Shown: positions 21,801 through 34,254 of the stretch, one piece after another
Numbering within the stretch: the first letter of the stretch is position 1
Layout: the number at the start of each line of letters is the position of its first letter
Assembly (NCBI GenBank): GCA_900095095.1
Contig: FMBT01000345.1
Span: 124,001 to 188,000 of the forward strand
DNA: 64,000 nucleotides
Reading direction: 5' to 3'
DNA from: Fragilariopsis cylindrus CCMP1102
Taxonomy: Eukaryota > Bacillariophyta > Bacillariophyceae > Bacillariales > Bacillariaceae
Made by a program: the position numbers and the translations under genes
Notes under the pieces: model-generated
The model's database searches: none
What the model was told of the DNA's origin: nothing
Seen by the model: only the letters and a program-made list of their open reading frames with translations

Positions 21801-23385
21801 TAAGGATAGTAATAATGATTATGATAATGGGAATAATAATGGGAATTGTAATACTAATGAGTCAACAAATAATACCAATGGTAATAACAATAACGCCGTG
21901 CCAAGACAAGCAACGATAGGTGATGCTGTCACTACCACTGTCGATGCTGATGTCAATGCTACTAGCAAAATGACAGCAGAAGAACTTGCCGCTGCTGAAA
22001 AACGAAGAGCTGCACTTCATTATGCTCCCCCAAACACCACCACCAAAATTTCTACTACTACAGCATTCGCAACTGCAACTTGTGTAGGTGAATATGGTTA
22101 TGCCTATAATAATAGTGCTGGTATTAGTATACCTCAACATTCTATTTCTTCCATTAATTATAATAATCAATCATCCGGAGGAGGAGGAGGAGAAGCTGCA
22201 TCTACATTGGTACTACTCCACCAGGATATTTATTAAGCACCACGCCTTCAATGGGAAGTGGTGGTGGTGGTGGTGGTATGATGCATCATCATTTGATGAC
22301 ACCAACAATGTCGGGTTTAATCCCACCAGCACGATCTGCTACTGCTGCTGCTTCGGCAAATAAGCCGGCATCAACATCAACATAACAGCTGTTACGCCAC
22401 CATTCGTTCGACCGTTAGGATTTGCTCTTATTAGTCAACCGACGAGGACGGATTCATCATCGTTATCGACAGCAATGCATGGTGCTCCATCATTACCAAC
22501 AATGCCACAACTACAACATTCTGATGAAAATTCATATAATGCTCATGGACCGCAATCGTCACCTGCTGCTGCTGCTACTGCCGTTGTTCCAACAGCTTCA
22601 TTAGATTTACTACATTCAAGTCCATTTCATAACGCTTCTTCTTCAAGTACATTCCATTCAACATCGAGTGGGATTCATCATCATCACCAACAACAACAAC
22701 AAGGCACGTCAACGTCGTCCGCATTTTTACGACCGATGACGAAATTCAAATACACGAAGTATAGCAGCAGCAACAACATTTATCAATGACTTCTATCATC
22801 ATCATTATCATTTAAGTTCATCATCAACAACAACTGGTGGTGGTGGTGGATTGACAGCACTGGAAGATCATCATCATCCATTTTATCATTCGTCTGCTGA
22901 TATACGAGACGATGATGATAATAATATTCTATTGCAAGCTGATGATATGCCATTTGCTGTTGATGATCCTGGAGGACTATTTCTTCCAGTCCTGGAGGAG
23001 GTGGTGCAGGTGCTGGTGGAACATCATCAATTTTTTCTATTAGGAATGAAGCATCATTAGTTGCATCGATGTGTGCAGCTGCACCAAAACGACTAGCAAT
23101 GTTTGAAAAGAATAGTAATAATGATAGTATCAATAGAAATAATAATAATCGTGGAGAAGTACAACATGATGCACAAGAACCACCGTCCTTGTCACTACAT
23201 CAACAACAACAACAACAGCCACACCAGTTCTTACACGATCCACCACTGATGAAGTTAAAAACGTTGGTAATATTACTAATAATGTAACTGCAGTGCAACA
23301 ACAGGTTGATTCCTTCACAGATCAATTAGCTGATTTTAAATCATTCGGTGCTAGTTTAACTACAACATTAGTTCGGAACCGTTAA
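18896..23385 (+). CDS. ATG13: Autophagy-related protein 13 homolog, 3' part frameshifted
   Basis: ATG13 is a regulatory subunit of the ATG1/ULK kinase complex that starts autophagosome formation. Exon 1 (18896-19326) has low-complexity Gln/Asn, then KCDQVVFEAIAKAAEIVVAS and FNLLVPEVKSVR. A strong GTAAGT donor at 19327 and a TAG acceptor ending at 20450 (intron about 1.12 kb) give VKSVRSILQRWKRTMHVPLR, in frame. Exon 2 carries the HORMA-like signature: PLRLDVYY, LLERWCLEY, QLRRVCKHIVVWLRTLYCHS, RLLPAQALRR, GFSIYVVSEGQDDVSG. After a long Asn/Gln-rich disordered tail the reading frame changes near 22200, 22384, 22780, 22990 and 23215. The pieces still read as one protein (TAVTPPFVRPLGFALI, then ADFKSFGASLTTTLVRNR and a stop at 23385). 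An alternative donor (GAG, GTGAAA) with the CAG acceptor at 20463 is also in frame. Confidence 0.72.
19327..20450 (+). other. ATG13: Long ATG13 intron rich in simple repeats
   Basis: An intron of about 1124 bp, several times longer than the other introns inferred in this window (about 100-235 bp). It contains TCAGTCAGTCAG, GATTTGATTTGATTT pentamer arrays, (AC)n and a C16 run near 20270. It carries no protein-like frame. Confidence 0.6.
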
Positions 23386-23763
23386 CAGCAAGTGCTGGAT
23401 CCGGTTGTAATCGGTAGATGATCATGTGTATTTACTAAAGCAGATACTGTAGTACAGTATCCTAATCCATCTATGCTACATGCAGTAGCTAGCAGTAATA
23501 TTTATTTTGTTTATCCCCTCCATTAATTGTGTATCTAATTAGATATTCTAGATGATTTATTTGTCGTAATAAACCAATCTTATTCTGTACTGTATTCGCT
23601 AGATGTGCACAGTAGCTAGATTTTCCCCCGCAATTTTCTTGTCTTCTTCAATTTTTCAATAACATTAAGTATTTATGTAACAAAACGAAGCTGAATGAAT
23701 CGGATCGTAAATCCATTTTTCCCCGAATAATTTATACAGCATGTTGTTCGCGTGCATAATATC
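23386..23763. other. Spacer between convergent genes
   Basis: 378 bp between the ATG13 stop and the stop of composite-protein copy A on the other strand. It is AT-rich, with TACTGTAGTACAGTA near 23445; it holds both 3' UTRs and no gene. Confidence 0.5.
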
Positions 23764-26700
23764 CTAGGCTTGCATCGTGTCGACCATAATCGTCGCTTCT
23801 TTAGATGATCTAGCAATGATGTGCACTTCCTCTAATTGTGAAAACTTGACTTCCTCGGACAAAGTTTGTAACCCAATTTGAATCATTTCTTCATAAATGG
23901 ATCCGTTCTTGGTCCGGGTCGTTAATGGGCTAATTGCCATTACTTGTAATCTCGCTTTATTCGCTCGACCGACGCATGATCGGTAACACGATCGTAGAGT
24001 TGTTTTACCATAATGTAGATAATCTCCATCACCCTCTAACATCGCATCAATTTGACCTGATGGAGACCCATAAGGACCGACACTTAAAATGATGATATTA
24101 TCTTTGATACGTGTTGAGGGTCTATTACTAAGGATTAATGACTTTCCAGTAACACATCGGACTGGACCGTAAAGAGTATCTTCTAAGATAGGAAGCTTAG
24201 CAACGTCGTCCTGTAGCTGTTCGCCTCCGAGACTTGAAAGTAAACTACCGTCTGCTGTCTTCTCTAAATCACAAGCTTCGTTCGACCAGCAGACAATGCC
24301 TGTAGACACGTTGTTCTTAAGAATAGTACGACTGTTGACATTAAGATAGTGCCATTGTAGATAGAGAATCTACAATTGCGACCGTCACAATCGACATCGA
24401 AAGATTTGATTTCGTCGTACTAATTTCATCGTAATCGTCTCCTAACGACTCGTTGTGGACGTTTTTTCGATAAGAGAGTCAACTTGGGCCTGAAGATCGG
24501 TCAACATATTTTTTGGAGTTTCCGACAATCGATTTGTTGATATCCTTCTTTCTTTCATGATTTTCTTTTTCAACGCAGTAGCTCTCGTTTCAATTCGTTA
24601 GCTACATCGTAACGACGATTTGAAACTGCATCTGAAAGATTTGACTTCATCAATTGTTCTTCTTCCTTGAGATCTTTCAGACTAGGAAATTGGAATCGCA
24701 TTCCTTCTAGTTCTTCAATCGTAGCATGCAAGTCTAATGCACGCTTGTAATTCTGTCCTTCAGCGCTTGTTCCTTGAAGAGCGTCCAACGAAGGATCTCA
24801 CTTTCAAGTCCACTAGTAGAGTCGACTTGTATTTCTGGCTTACTGGCAATCTTGATCAATACTTCAAATTCCTTTAGATTCATAGACTTGGCAGCAGCAA
24901 TTACTTCCGACGGTAGACCATTCCCCATCCGACTAAAGATATCTGCCCGTCGTTGCGAACCAACAACAGAAAGATGATTTATTTGAGAAACAAATGGTGG
25001 CTCCATTAGATCAGCAAATCATTCGCTGATCGGGTCGCGGTACACATGTTGCTTGAAATGTGTTCGGATATCTCTCCGTACAAAAGAGCAGTTGATCTAA
25101 AATCAAGAGTATCAAGTTCGATATGACTCTGTTCGATGCTAGAATCCAATATTCCGTTATTCCGTGTAGTAGTTGTACGTGTAGCTGATATACGGATGAC
25201 CTTAGCAGCAGCACCATTGGTTAGAATGAAATTTAAAAATTTATCCAAAGCAGCCTGAGAACCTTTTGACGAGAAACTTCTATCGTCGACGACGACGATC
25301 ATGGGCATGTCCTCCAATTCGATTTCTAGACGTGCACACGCTTCAAGAAGTGTTTCGTTGTTTGCATCCCAAATATCTTCATTCGACGTTCGTATCAAAT
25401 TACAGCATAGAGTCAGATCTCCGTAGACTGAATCTGGTTCTACCAGAACATCGTGTGGTTGTTGTTTTGTTGTTGTTCCGATAACGCAGGAATCCAATAT
25501 GCGTAATCGATGGCAAACGTATCATGACGTTGTAGTGCATATTCGACAACTGCGGTAACGACATTGTCCTTCCCGTAACCAGGTGTACCAGAAATTGTAA
25601 TCAGATCATCGACTTGCAATGATTCAAGAATTTCGTAGATGTCAACTTCCCGCCCAATAAAGTTATCAGAAAGATGAGGAAGTTTCATAAGTTCTTTATC
25701 AAAATTATTATTATAATTCTCGTCATCATCCTTCGTGATGACTGGAGCCATGTTATTGAAAAAACAGGTATGTCATGATAACCTTCCATACAACCATCAG
25801 GCAAAAGATGAAACCGTTTGTTTACTTTACGTAAATTCTTTGATAGTGGCGAAGAAATAACACCCTGTAGGGCTGTTTCGAATGCTTCATTTAACGTCTT
25901 TTTCTTAGCTGCCTGTCTATAAAAACATTGTATAAATTCAATTGCAATTGGATCCCGGAATTTATTTCCTTCTCTATGACAACAAACCACGTGCGGTACA
26001 CCCGCATCAATAAATGCCTGTCCAATCGTTAATGCATGTGTCGATGAAACAAAAACAAGTTGTAATATCGGACCGATTGTTGATACTAAACGTTTTAAGC
26101 TATCAAATGACAGTGATTGGATCGAACCATATCCATTTTCAAGTGTAATATTATGTTCCGATCCGTAACATGAAAAATGTAATACAGGTGAATCCTTTCT
26201 TGAAAAGAATGAATAGAATGTATCAACAGTCGTTGCTGCGGTTTGTTGTTGATGTTGTTGACGATGATGATAATCGTTGCGATTGTTATTGCTATTGGTA
26301 TTGTTGCCACCACCGCCCCCGCCACCACCACCACCACCACAACAAATTTCAATTTGTGATCCACGTGTTATTGCAACGGCAACAGCTTTTTCAATTGTTT
26401 TCATTTCATATTTTGTATCATATAATGGTATAGCCTTATAATTAATCTCACCACCTACATTTTCTTTATCATCAAAATATACTAATGGTGTAGAATTTAA
26501 TACAGTCATCCGATCAAAATTATATGTAACCTCTTGATTTGTTTCCATCATATCACATCCACCTCCAAAATTTAATAAATAATCATCATTCTCGTTATCG
26601 ATATCATTATAATCAGTCAACAAATCTTTATCAACGACATCCTCCCCAGTTGCTTCTAGTTGAAGTAGTCTAGCAACTGATGTAGCAACTGATGAAATTT

Positions 26701-28954
26701 CATGTTTGTCGTCATATTGATCATTCTTTATCCCCCTATTGAGCAAGTTATCATGAACGTCGACATCATCATCATCATCATCGTCCGACAAATCACTCAA
26801 ATGTTCTTCTACGTCAGGTGAGAATTCATTCGTCGTCGTTGTCGTTGTCGGTGTAGTTGCCTCCCTCATAGCTTGCTTTGTAGCGACAGCGTGTTCTTCC
26901 CCTTGAATACGAAGATCCCCGATCGCATTACCATCACAATCCCCAGCTCCCGTCATCGTACCACCATCCCCATCGTCGTCATAATCATCATCATCATCAT
27001 CATCATTATCATTCTCATGGGTATTCAATAGTAACAATTTACGTATTGATACAATAATATATCTTCTATTGATATTGTTATCCCACAATCCTTTAATTTC
27101 TTTTAGATTGTGATGCACATTATTTGTACTGTCACCATTACCACCATTATCACCATTGCCGCCACCACCACCCATACCATTTAATATTGCCATACCACCA
27201 TCATTACCAATATTATTTTCATTCAATTCAATATATTGTAATGATGATACATTATTTGTTAATAGAAGTGATCCGATCGCAATTGCACCTCTGTCACCAA
27301 TATGATTAAATCCAAGACATAGTCTTTGAAGATTGATGTTGTACCAGCAACTTTTAATCCATTGCATATAAGTTCGATGGATGTATCATTCATTTTATTT
27401 CCTGATAAATTTAATTGTTGTAATGATGTATTCCTTGATAAAAATCCATATATACCAAATAATTTATTATGATTATCATTCTTATTCTCATTGTTAGATG
27501 TTGATGATGTTGTTGTTGTTGATAATCGATTTATTAAATTATATGATAAATCAATGGACTTGATTTTTGTTGTTTGTGTTTGATGTGCACTACGTCGTGT
27601 GAAGGAGTTAAATATTGCAATACCACCCATTGGGTCTATATCATTTCTTGATAGATCTAATGTTTCAAGTGTAATTGATCTTTCAAAAAATGGACACAAC
27701 TCATCAATACCTTGATGATTCCGAATCTCATTGTTACTTAAATACAATCCCTTTATTTGCAGTGTTGAATTTGATGATGTGTCCGTTAATGCATCACCTA
27801 ACATCTTTAACATATCATTATTAATACCACAATTATTAAATATCAAATCTTGTAAATTAGTCCCACCTCCATACGCTCCATTTGTATTACCTGGTCCTCC
27901 CCCAATTGCTTTTAATGTATCTGCTAATGCAGTCATTTCTGACATACGTAACTGATATCCCGACAAATCAATTGTAGTAATTTCTCTTCTACCACTACCA
28001 CAATCTCTTTGCAATGATAAAATTGTTTGATCAATAACTTCACGGATCATCTGCGGTTGCTGTTGCTGTTGCTGTTGCTGACGAATAGTTTGAGTAGTAG
28101 CAGCATTATTATTATGGAACTTATGATGAAATTTCTGTCTCAATTCGGAGGATGGAATGATTGATTTGTCATCTATGTTTATACTTGTCTTCTCATTTTC
28201 TTGAATCAATTTAAGTTGTTGTGGATTGCCTCCTTGATCCCTTATCGATGATGATAACCCAGCACCTGATGATAACCCAGCACCACCACCAGCAGCTGAT
28301 GCTGATGATGCTGAGACATTACTAGTACGACGGAATCGACGACTAGATCGTTGTCTTTCCCCTGTTCCCGATGATCCCTCATTGTCCCCATCACCTGCTA
28401 ATCGTTTCGCTTGATCTAAAGTAAAACATCCAGCCTGTACACAATATCCCTTATATACAGTATATTTAACATTGACATTGCTGCTATCAAAGTTTTTTTT
28501 GTATTTCTTACTATTCCTGCGTAGTAGTCCTCCTCCTCCCCGTCCTTTTTACTTCCCTCCTCATCAACTCTTTAATGACCTTAAGTTTTACAGTCAGAGG
28601 TTCCCATGTATTACTACCAAAAATATGTAAAATCTTTTTCCTGACACGAGTTTTGGCACATAATGGACACCGGCCTTTCTTTTGGCAAAATTCTTCTAAT
28701 TCTCTTCCCTGCAAATAAACACCCGATGCTACTTCCACTTTTTTGTGTTGTTGTTTTTGTGAATTTGAAGAACGTGTTGGAGCTGTTTTAACAACGGAAC
28801 CTGCTACTACTCCCGGATCTACTGCTCCCGGATCTGCTGCTGCCGGATCTGCTGTACCAGCAGCATCTCCTCCTGCCCATGTACCTGCTGCTATAGACGT
28901 TGACGACGTTGAATTGTTATTGTTACTACTACTATTCCGTCTTGAATTGAACAT
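23764..28954 (-). pseudogene. Composite zinc-module/LRR/CHAT/STAND/UVR/macro-like protein, copy A, frame broken
   Basis: A diverged paralog of copies B and C. In order on the minus strand: Cys module (GRCPLCAKTR, then YKGYCVQAGCFTLDQAKRL); RNase-inhibitor-type LRRs (LETLDLSRNDIDPMGG, LQQLNLSGNKMND); acidic and Gly/Asn-rich linkers; CHAT (LHFSCYGSEHN, IGQAFIDAGVPHVVCCHR); STAND start (FIGREVDIYEILESL, ISGTPGYGKDNV) and Walker B-like PMIVVVDDRSF; UVR-like helices (RRYDVANELKREL); macro-like end (VCWSNEACDLE, IIILSVGPYGSPSG). The frame changes at least eight times, near 28555, 28500, 27335, 25760, 25470, 25010, 24755 and 24572. At both positions where copies B and C have introns, copy A reads straight through. 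It may be a decaying gene, or a gene with consensus indels. The catalytic-site changes seen in B and C are present in other forms here. Confidence 0.7.
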
Positions 28955-30227
28955 GATATATTATCGTCTTGTTTTCACGTGCGTAGGTAGGTAGGTAGGT
29001 AGGCCCGATTGGTAAGCTATATACGATACGTCGGACGTGACGGGCGTAAATGTCTTCTTCTTAGAGACAGTATACGGTAGTGTGCTGACTTCACTTGTTT
29101 TGACTTGACTCGACACAACACCGTCTAGAGAAAAAGGGCAGCAATGTGATATAGAAAAAAGGGCAGTGGATTAATCCAGCGAAAGAGACAAGTGCTGGTA
29201 GTATCACAGACCGACTCGATTTCGACAAGCACCTCAGGCGTGTTGGGTATGTGTGCGTGTGTGTGTGTGTGTGTGTGCGTGTGTTGGGCGTGTGGAATGA
29301 ATCTAATAACAAACAACTCGTTCTTTCCGGTAGTCCGTTGCTTGTCCGAATAGAAACTCTCTGATTATACAGCACTGAACTGTATTGCTTGTTGTTGCAA
29401 ATATATATATTGTTGTGATTATTGTTGCATTGATATATTATATGCGTTCGATACTAAGTATTACGGCACATTTTATTTAAAGGCTCGTTGTAACACACAT
29501 CATTGTTTTTTGGCGGGTAAAAAAGATGTGCAAGAAATAAAAATTGCATTTACAGTACAGTGTATTTTAGTGATATACACGACTGGAAAATAATATTAGC
29601 GTAAATGTACGATGCGATAGCGCGCTTGGAAGTTAGGGGTGCACGGAGGAAGTAAGTACAGTAATTTAGACAAATCAAAATTAATTTTCAAATCAAAAAA
29701 TGAGACTACAGTATGCTTCGATCATAATACAATACTACCGCAGTTCAAAAAAGTTGACAAAGAAGTATTTTTCAAACAAAATATATTATGATGTGTATTG
29801 ATCCCATATTAAAGGACGATATTCACGAAAACCTACAATACGGTACTACATTTGAAAACAAAGTGTCTTTTTATTTACTTTATAGAATAGTTGAGATATA
29901 TTACAACTTCCTATTGTAGTAGCTATTAAATTAGTTCCGTTATACTGTACTATACTGCTGCTGATACATTCCAGAAAAACAAACTATATAAATTTAACTT
30001 GTTTCCCCAATCTTTTTTTGTTTAATAAAAAGTATGCTATGTAATGTGTTATGTGAGGAAGCAGGAAAGAGGAAAAGGATATAGGTTGCATTTTCCCAGG
30101 CCGAAACCTTCCCTTTCCTGGATTCGATTCGATTCGTTCGTCTTTTTCACTTCATTTCATTCCAAATTATTTCTTTATATCATCTGAACTGTCTGTCATC
30201 TGTATGTCATCTGTTCTCATCTGTATA
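28955..30227. other. Intergenic stretch
   Basis: GTAGGTAGGTAGGTAGG lies at about 28983 and a (GT)n run at 29252-29284. The rest is AT-rich with many TACAGTA and ACTGTA motifs at 29550-29960. No supported gene. Confidence 0.45.
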
Positions 30228-31514
30228 TTAAATTTCATCAGATGTATATTCTAATATTTTACGTTCATTATTTACAAACATAAGTAAATCATCAAATGCA
30301 AATGTAGGTTGATCAGCATCCATGTCCATGTCCATGTCTATGTCATCCTCAATATCAAGACCAAACAAACCACCATTATCACCCTTATCACCATAATCAT
30401 GTATTTCATAGTAATCATCATTAACATTATCAGACGACGACGGTGGTGACGAATCTGATGAATCAATATATCGAAGTAGATCTGGGATGTTATTATATTC
30501 TCCTACTTGTATTCTTGGTGGTGGTGGTGGTGTTGCGCATGCTGCTGCTGCAGCTGCTGCTGTTGCTTCATCACTTATCTTCCCTCCCTGATGTATGCTT
30601 GTTGTTGTTATTATTTCAATTCCACAACAAGAATCATAATCGTCATCGTTATTATTGTCTCCTTCTTCTTCTAGTACTTCCACTTGACGAACAACAACAG
30701 CAACACGGTTATCATGCATTGGTGGAAGTAGCTGCTGTTGTTCATTCGTTTTCGTTATAGTAGTCGGTTTTTGGTCATAAATATTCTTTTTCTTCTTCCG
30801 TGGTATCAATTTCTTCAAAACTCCACTACTCCCAAAACTTCCGAATGAAAAAGTCAACGACTTCTTACTGTTGATAGTACTAATCGAAGAGGACGAGGAG
30901 ACACTTATATTTTCACTACTATCACCACTTTCGCTTCTACTTCTACTCGTCCGACGACGATTCGCAATGATATTCTCAAGTATTACCTTTGGAGATGATG
31001 GAGGTGATGATGGTGGTTTCAATGATGAATATCGTGATGGTGATGATGGTGGTAGAGGCAACGTCAACAACGACTTTTTGCTGTTGATAGTACTAATGGA
31101 GGAGGACGAGGAGACACTTATATTTTCACTACTGTCACCACTTCCGATTCTACTTCTACTCCTCCTCCTACGATTCGCAATGACATTCTCAAGTATTGCC
31201 TTTGGAGATGATGGAGGTGATGATGGTGGTTTCAATGAATATGGTGATGATGGTGGAGATGGTAATGAATAGGATATAGTACTCCTAATAGAAGAGGTAG
31301 ATGTATGTGTTGTTGTTGTTGGAATCGTTTTATTCATTGTTGTTGAACTACAGGCAGATGACGAAAGTGTCATAGGTAAAGGATCAGACAATAATAGACT
31401 CTTGTTGTTTGAGGTCTTGTTTGTGGTCTTCTCCTTCATCTTGTTGTAGTTGTTGTTGTTGTTGTTGTTGTCAGACGAACGTAACGACATGAGTGATAAA
31501 TCTAAATGAAACAT
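30228..31514 (-). CDS. Ser-rich repeat protein of unknown function
   Basis: A 428-residue single-exon frame from ATG at 31514 to TAA at 30228. It is dominated by Ser, Pro, Asn and Thr. Two tandem units of about 65 residues each read SLKPPSSPPSSPK, ILENVIANRRRRSRSR or ILENIIANRRRTSRSR, SGDSSENISVSSSSSISTI and NSKKSL. The SSP and RSRSR patterns resemble phosphorylation-rich, possibly nuclear, disordered proteins. The C-terminus is less biased (DLLRYIDSSD, AFDDLLMFVNNERKILEYTS) and is the most likely folded or binding part. I recognise no family. The antisense strand is also open over parts of the repeat, so the coding strand is chosen on the continuous frame and its start. Confidence 0.55.
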   Translation of the reverse strand: MFHLDLSLMSLRSSDNNNNNNNYNKMKEKTTNKTSNNKSLLLSDPLPMTLSSSACSSTTMNKTIPTTTTHTSTSSIRSTISYSLPSPPSSPYSLKPPSSPPSSPKAILENVIANRRRRSRSRIGSGDSSENISVSSSSSISTINSKKSLLTLPLPPSSPSRYSSLKPPSSPPSSPKVILENIIANRRRTSRSRSESGDSSENISVSSSSSISTINSKKSLTFSFGSFGSSGVLKKLIPRKKKKNIYDQKPTTITKTNEQQQLLPPMHDNRVAVVVRQVEVLEEEGDNNNDDDYDSCCGIEIITTTSIHQGGKISDEATAAAAAAACATPPPPPRIQVGEYNNIPDLLRYIDSSDSSPPSSSDNVNDDYYEIHDYGDKGDNGGLFGLDIEDDIDMDMDMDADQPTFAFDDLLMFVNNERKILEYTSDEI

Positions 31515-32677
31515 GATATGATGTTGAAGTGACTTTTTGACTTTGACATCAGCCTGTTCTTTCTTTTTCGCTTTGCTTTTTCGTCGGCCTGATTTATTTT
31601 CCCTCCTTTTTTTCTCGCTTATTGAGATGTAAACTGGATCAATCGATCAAGGCGAGTTTTAAATAAGAGATTCGGTTGATTGATTCGATTCCCTCTTGAA
31701 TTTGAATGATTCTTGAATCAGGTGTGTGCGGAAACAAGATTTGATTTGATTTGATTTGACTGGACTGGACTGGACTGGACTGGACTTGATTGTGGGTTTT
31801 ACAATGTAAACACCGAGAAAAAATCAATACGGTACTAGGAAATAATAACACCGGACTGCTTGTGTGTAATGTGTGTATGTTGATCTGTGTATGGATCGAT
31901 TTTATATCAGGGTGTGAGTACAGTAACTTAGTATGTGAAGTTGAGGAAAATTATGAATTACAATTAATTGATACAAGAGTCGCAACTTGCAACGTACTTG
32001 TAAGTTAGATGTTAGTCAAGAAAAATGTGCGGAAGTTTCTGGCGTACTACTACTAGCAGGTATTTTGTTATGAAGTCTTTTTTGAAGTTGAGTGCGAACC
32101 GAACACCTACTGTTTTCTCCAATATCAGGAACATCGGCGGATAATTTGTTTTGAAAACATTAAATGATTTGTTTTTAAATAGTATAAAAGTTCAAATTTG
32201 TAATATGTCTTTGACACCAAAAATTTTAGAACGTTTTTGGTCATTCACTTAAAGTAGATATATGGATTCGCACAAACAACGGAAATGCACACCACTGGCA
32301 CGTGTCTTTTCTCTTTCAAGTCCCGGAAAACAAACTACTTTTAATAACGAAGGGCGCCACTAACGTTACTTACTTGGTTGTTAATCTCATTTTTTCGCCT
32401 ACTCCGTTCGAAACTCACATCTCTCCGCCAAATTTTAAAAATTTGCTTCAACTCGGGAATTAGATTGCTGATTTTAAGATTTTTTTAGATTTCTAATATT
32501 ATGTCAATAAACACAGGATCTTACTTTTAATCAACGAACTAACATTATATCATTCAAGAGTGAGTCGAAGTTGGTTACTATATAATAGTACAGTACCGTC
32601 AGCAGGAAAAGTAACAAACCAAACCAAAAACGACAAATCAAATCATCCGCATCCACATCAAAGAGATCTAAATAACC
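31515..32677. other. Intergenic region between divergent genes
   Basis: Includes pentamer arrays (GATTTGATTTGATTTGACTGG and then GACTG repeats) at about 31741-31785. The sequence is AT-rich from 32100 on and should hold the promoters of both flanking genes. No gene seen. Confidence 0.5.
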
Positions 32678-33355
32678 ATGACGACGAGCAGCGGTGTAAA
32701 AATTATTCCTTTGTTATTAATGCCAATATCAAATATTCGTTCCTGGTTTCTTATCTTGACTGGAAACGATTCTTCAAGTACAAGTAGTGATTTCAATTCA
32801 TTACTATCCATTGTCTGGAAAATATCCTATTTTTATACAGTATGGGCATTATATAATAAATACTTAGGTGGTAAACCACAAGAACAAGGACATATTAGTT
32901 TAGGTGTATTAACATTAATATGTCTTAGTATTTCTACAACTGGAAGTAAGAATAATCAGTATTTGAATTCTTATCTTGAAATGACTAATTCTAATACAAT
33001 GAAAATACCACTTCTCTTCTCATGTGGATTAGTCGTATTAAATTTTGCAATAGTTATACCATTAATTATATCAATGAAGGGACCAACTCAATTTGCATCC
33101 AAAGTATTCAAAGATGATCGTAATAACGTCTCGATGTTAACACGAATTTGGGGATATGTATTTACCTTATATATTATATCCAATATTTGTTTATGGTCTT
33201 ATGTATTTTATCAATTTTATATTTTATTTGATATTGACGGTGGTGGTGGTGGTGGTGGTGGTGGCTCATCAGCGAATACGGTGAGTAGTTATTATGGAGA
33301 TTTTTCCCGAGGACAACAGACGAGTGGTGGAAGTAGTGATCAACAGGATTTATGA
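32678..33355 (+). CDS. Small multi-pass membrane protein of unknown function
   Basis: A 225-residue single-exon protein. Four hydrophobic segments are visible: about 9-28 (IIPLLLMPISNIRSWFLIL), 45-60, 105-130 (IPLLFSCGLVVLNFAIVIPL) and 150-180 (YVFTLYIISNICLWSYVFY). A Gly run and a hydrophilic Ser/Gln tail (about 188-225) follow. The ATG at 32678 lies in an AAATAACCATGACG context. The family is not recognised; the even number of segments puts both ends on the same side if all four span the membrane. Confidence 0.65.
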   Translation: MTTSSGVKIIPLLLMPISNIRSWFLILTGNDSSSTSSDFNSLLSIVWKISYFYTVWALYNKYLGGKPQEQGHISLGVLTLICLSISTTGSKNNQYLNSYLEMTNSNTMKIPLLFSCGLVVLNFAIVIPLIISMKGPTQFASKVFKDDRNNVSMLTRIWGYVFTLYIISNICLWSYVFYQFYILFDIDGGGGGGGGGSSANTVSSYYGDFSRGQQTSGGSSDQQDL

Positions 33356-34254
33356 AAATTTGAACTTAATCTTTAAACAGTAGGAAAAACAAAAACAATA
33401 TTATAATAAGAAGAAAGCGACGTAACGTACTGTAACGTAAGTAGTACATATATATAATATTATAACAATAAAACGACGGAAACAAAAAGGAAGAAATAGA
33501 AGAAGGAATGCGAGAACCATAAATAAAAATTAATACTTCTAGCACTTTATATTACATTACATTACATTACACACACACACACACACACACACAGAATGTA
33601 CAATTAATTGTACTTCGATTTAATTTCCTACTATATAATATGAGCTAGTACATAATAGTAGTATTCCTGTTCTCAATTTAGTTGTCACCGTATCACTACT
33701 AGATACTATGTATGAAGTCCCAAACAGATGGTATAATCTGAGCTTAATATGCATAGGGTGGATACCTGGACCAGACTTTGGGGAGCTAGGTATGTGTTCT
33801 TCACACTTGAAGGTGGTAAAGGGTATGATGCAGCCTTTGACATGGGAAAATGACCCATTGGGGGGGGGGGGGGGGGTATGTGACCTAGTACAAACTCAAA
33901 AAGATGAATTGTCCCAAAGTAAGCACATGGGGTTGACCAAATACACCAAAAGGAATATAAACTTGGCGAGCTATGGGCAGGACCATGCTGATGTGGGTGC
34001 TTGTTACAGTGCTAAAGGGGGAACCTGCTTTGGAGCCTAAATGATCCTTTTTGGGGCTTTGCCAACCCTGACAACTTCCTAACCTCCCTAGAGCCCTAAG
34101 CAATAGTTGGAAATTGTACCCATAGGTATAATGTTGAGAGCCATATAATCTCTCAAGGTTATTAGTTCTATATTGATGGTGTATCACTGGCTTGATTACA
34201 TACGCACTTGGCACTTAGAGAAATTATGTGTTTAATAGAGGTGGGTTTTGACCC
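33356..34254. other. Intergenic stretch with CA and G runs
   Basis: (ACATT)n and (CA)n at 33552-33594 and a G run of 16 at 33859-33876. No supported gene. From about 33700 base composition turns less AT-rich and less microsatellite-laden than the flanking host DNA, which fits the start of an inserted repeat region. Confidence 0.4.

Noticed and set aside
22100-23385. Introns to explain the ATG13 frame changes
   Set aside because: Protein-like text abuts at each change with no room for a GT-AG intron, and at 22384 a single base restores the frame.
33708-34040. 110-codon frame across a poly-G run
   Set aside because: Depends on the length of the G run and shows no domain or conserved pattern.
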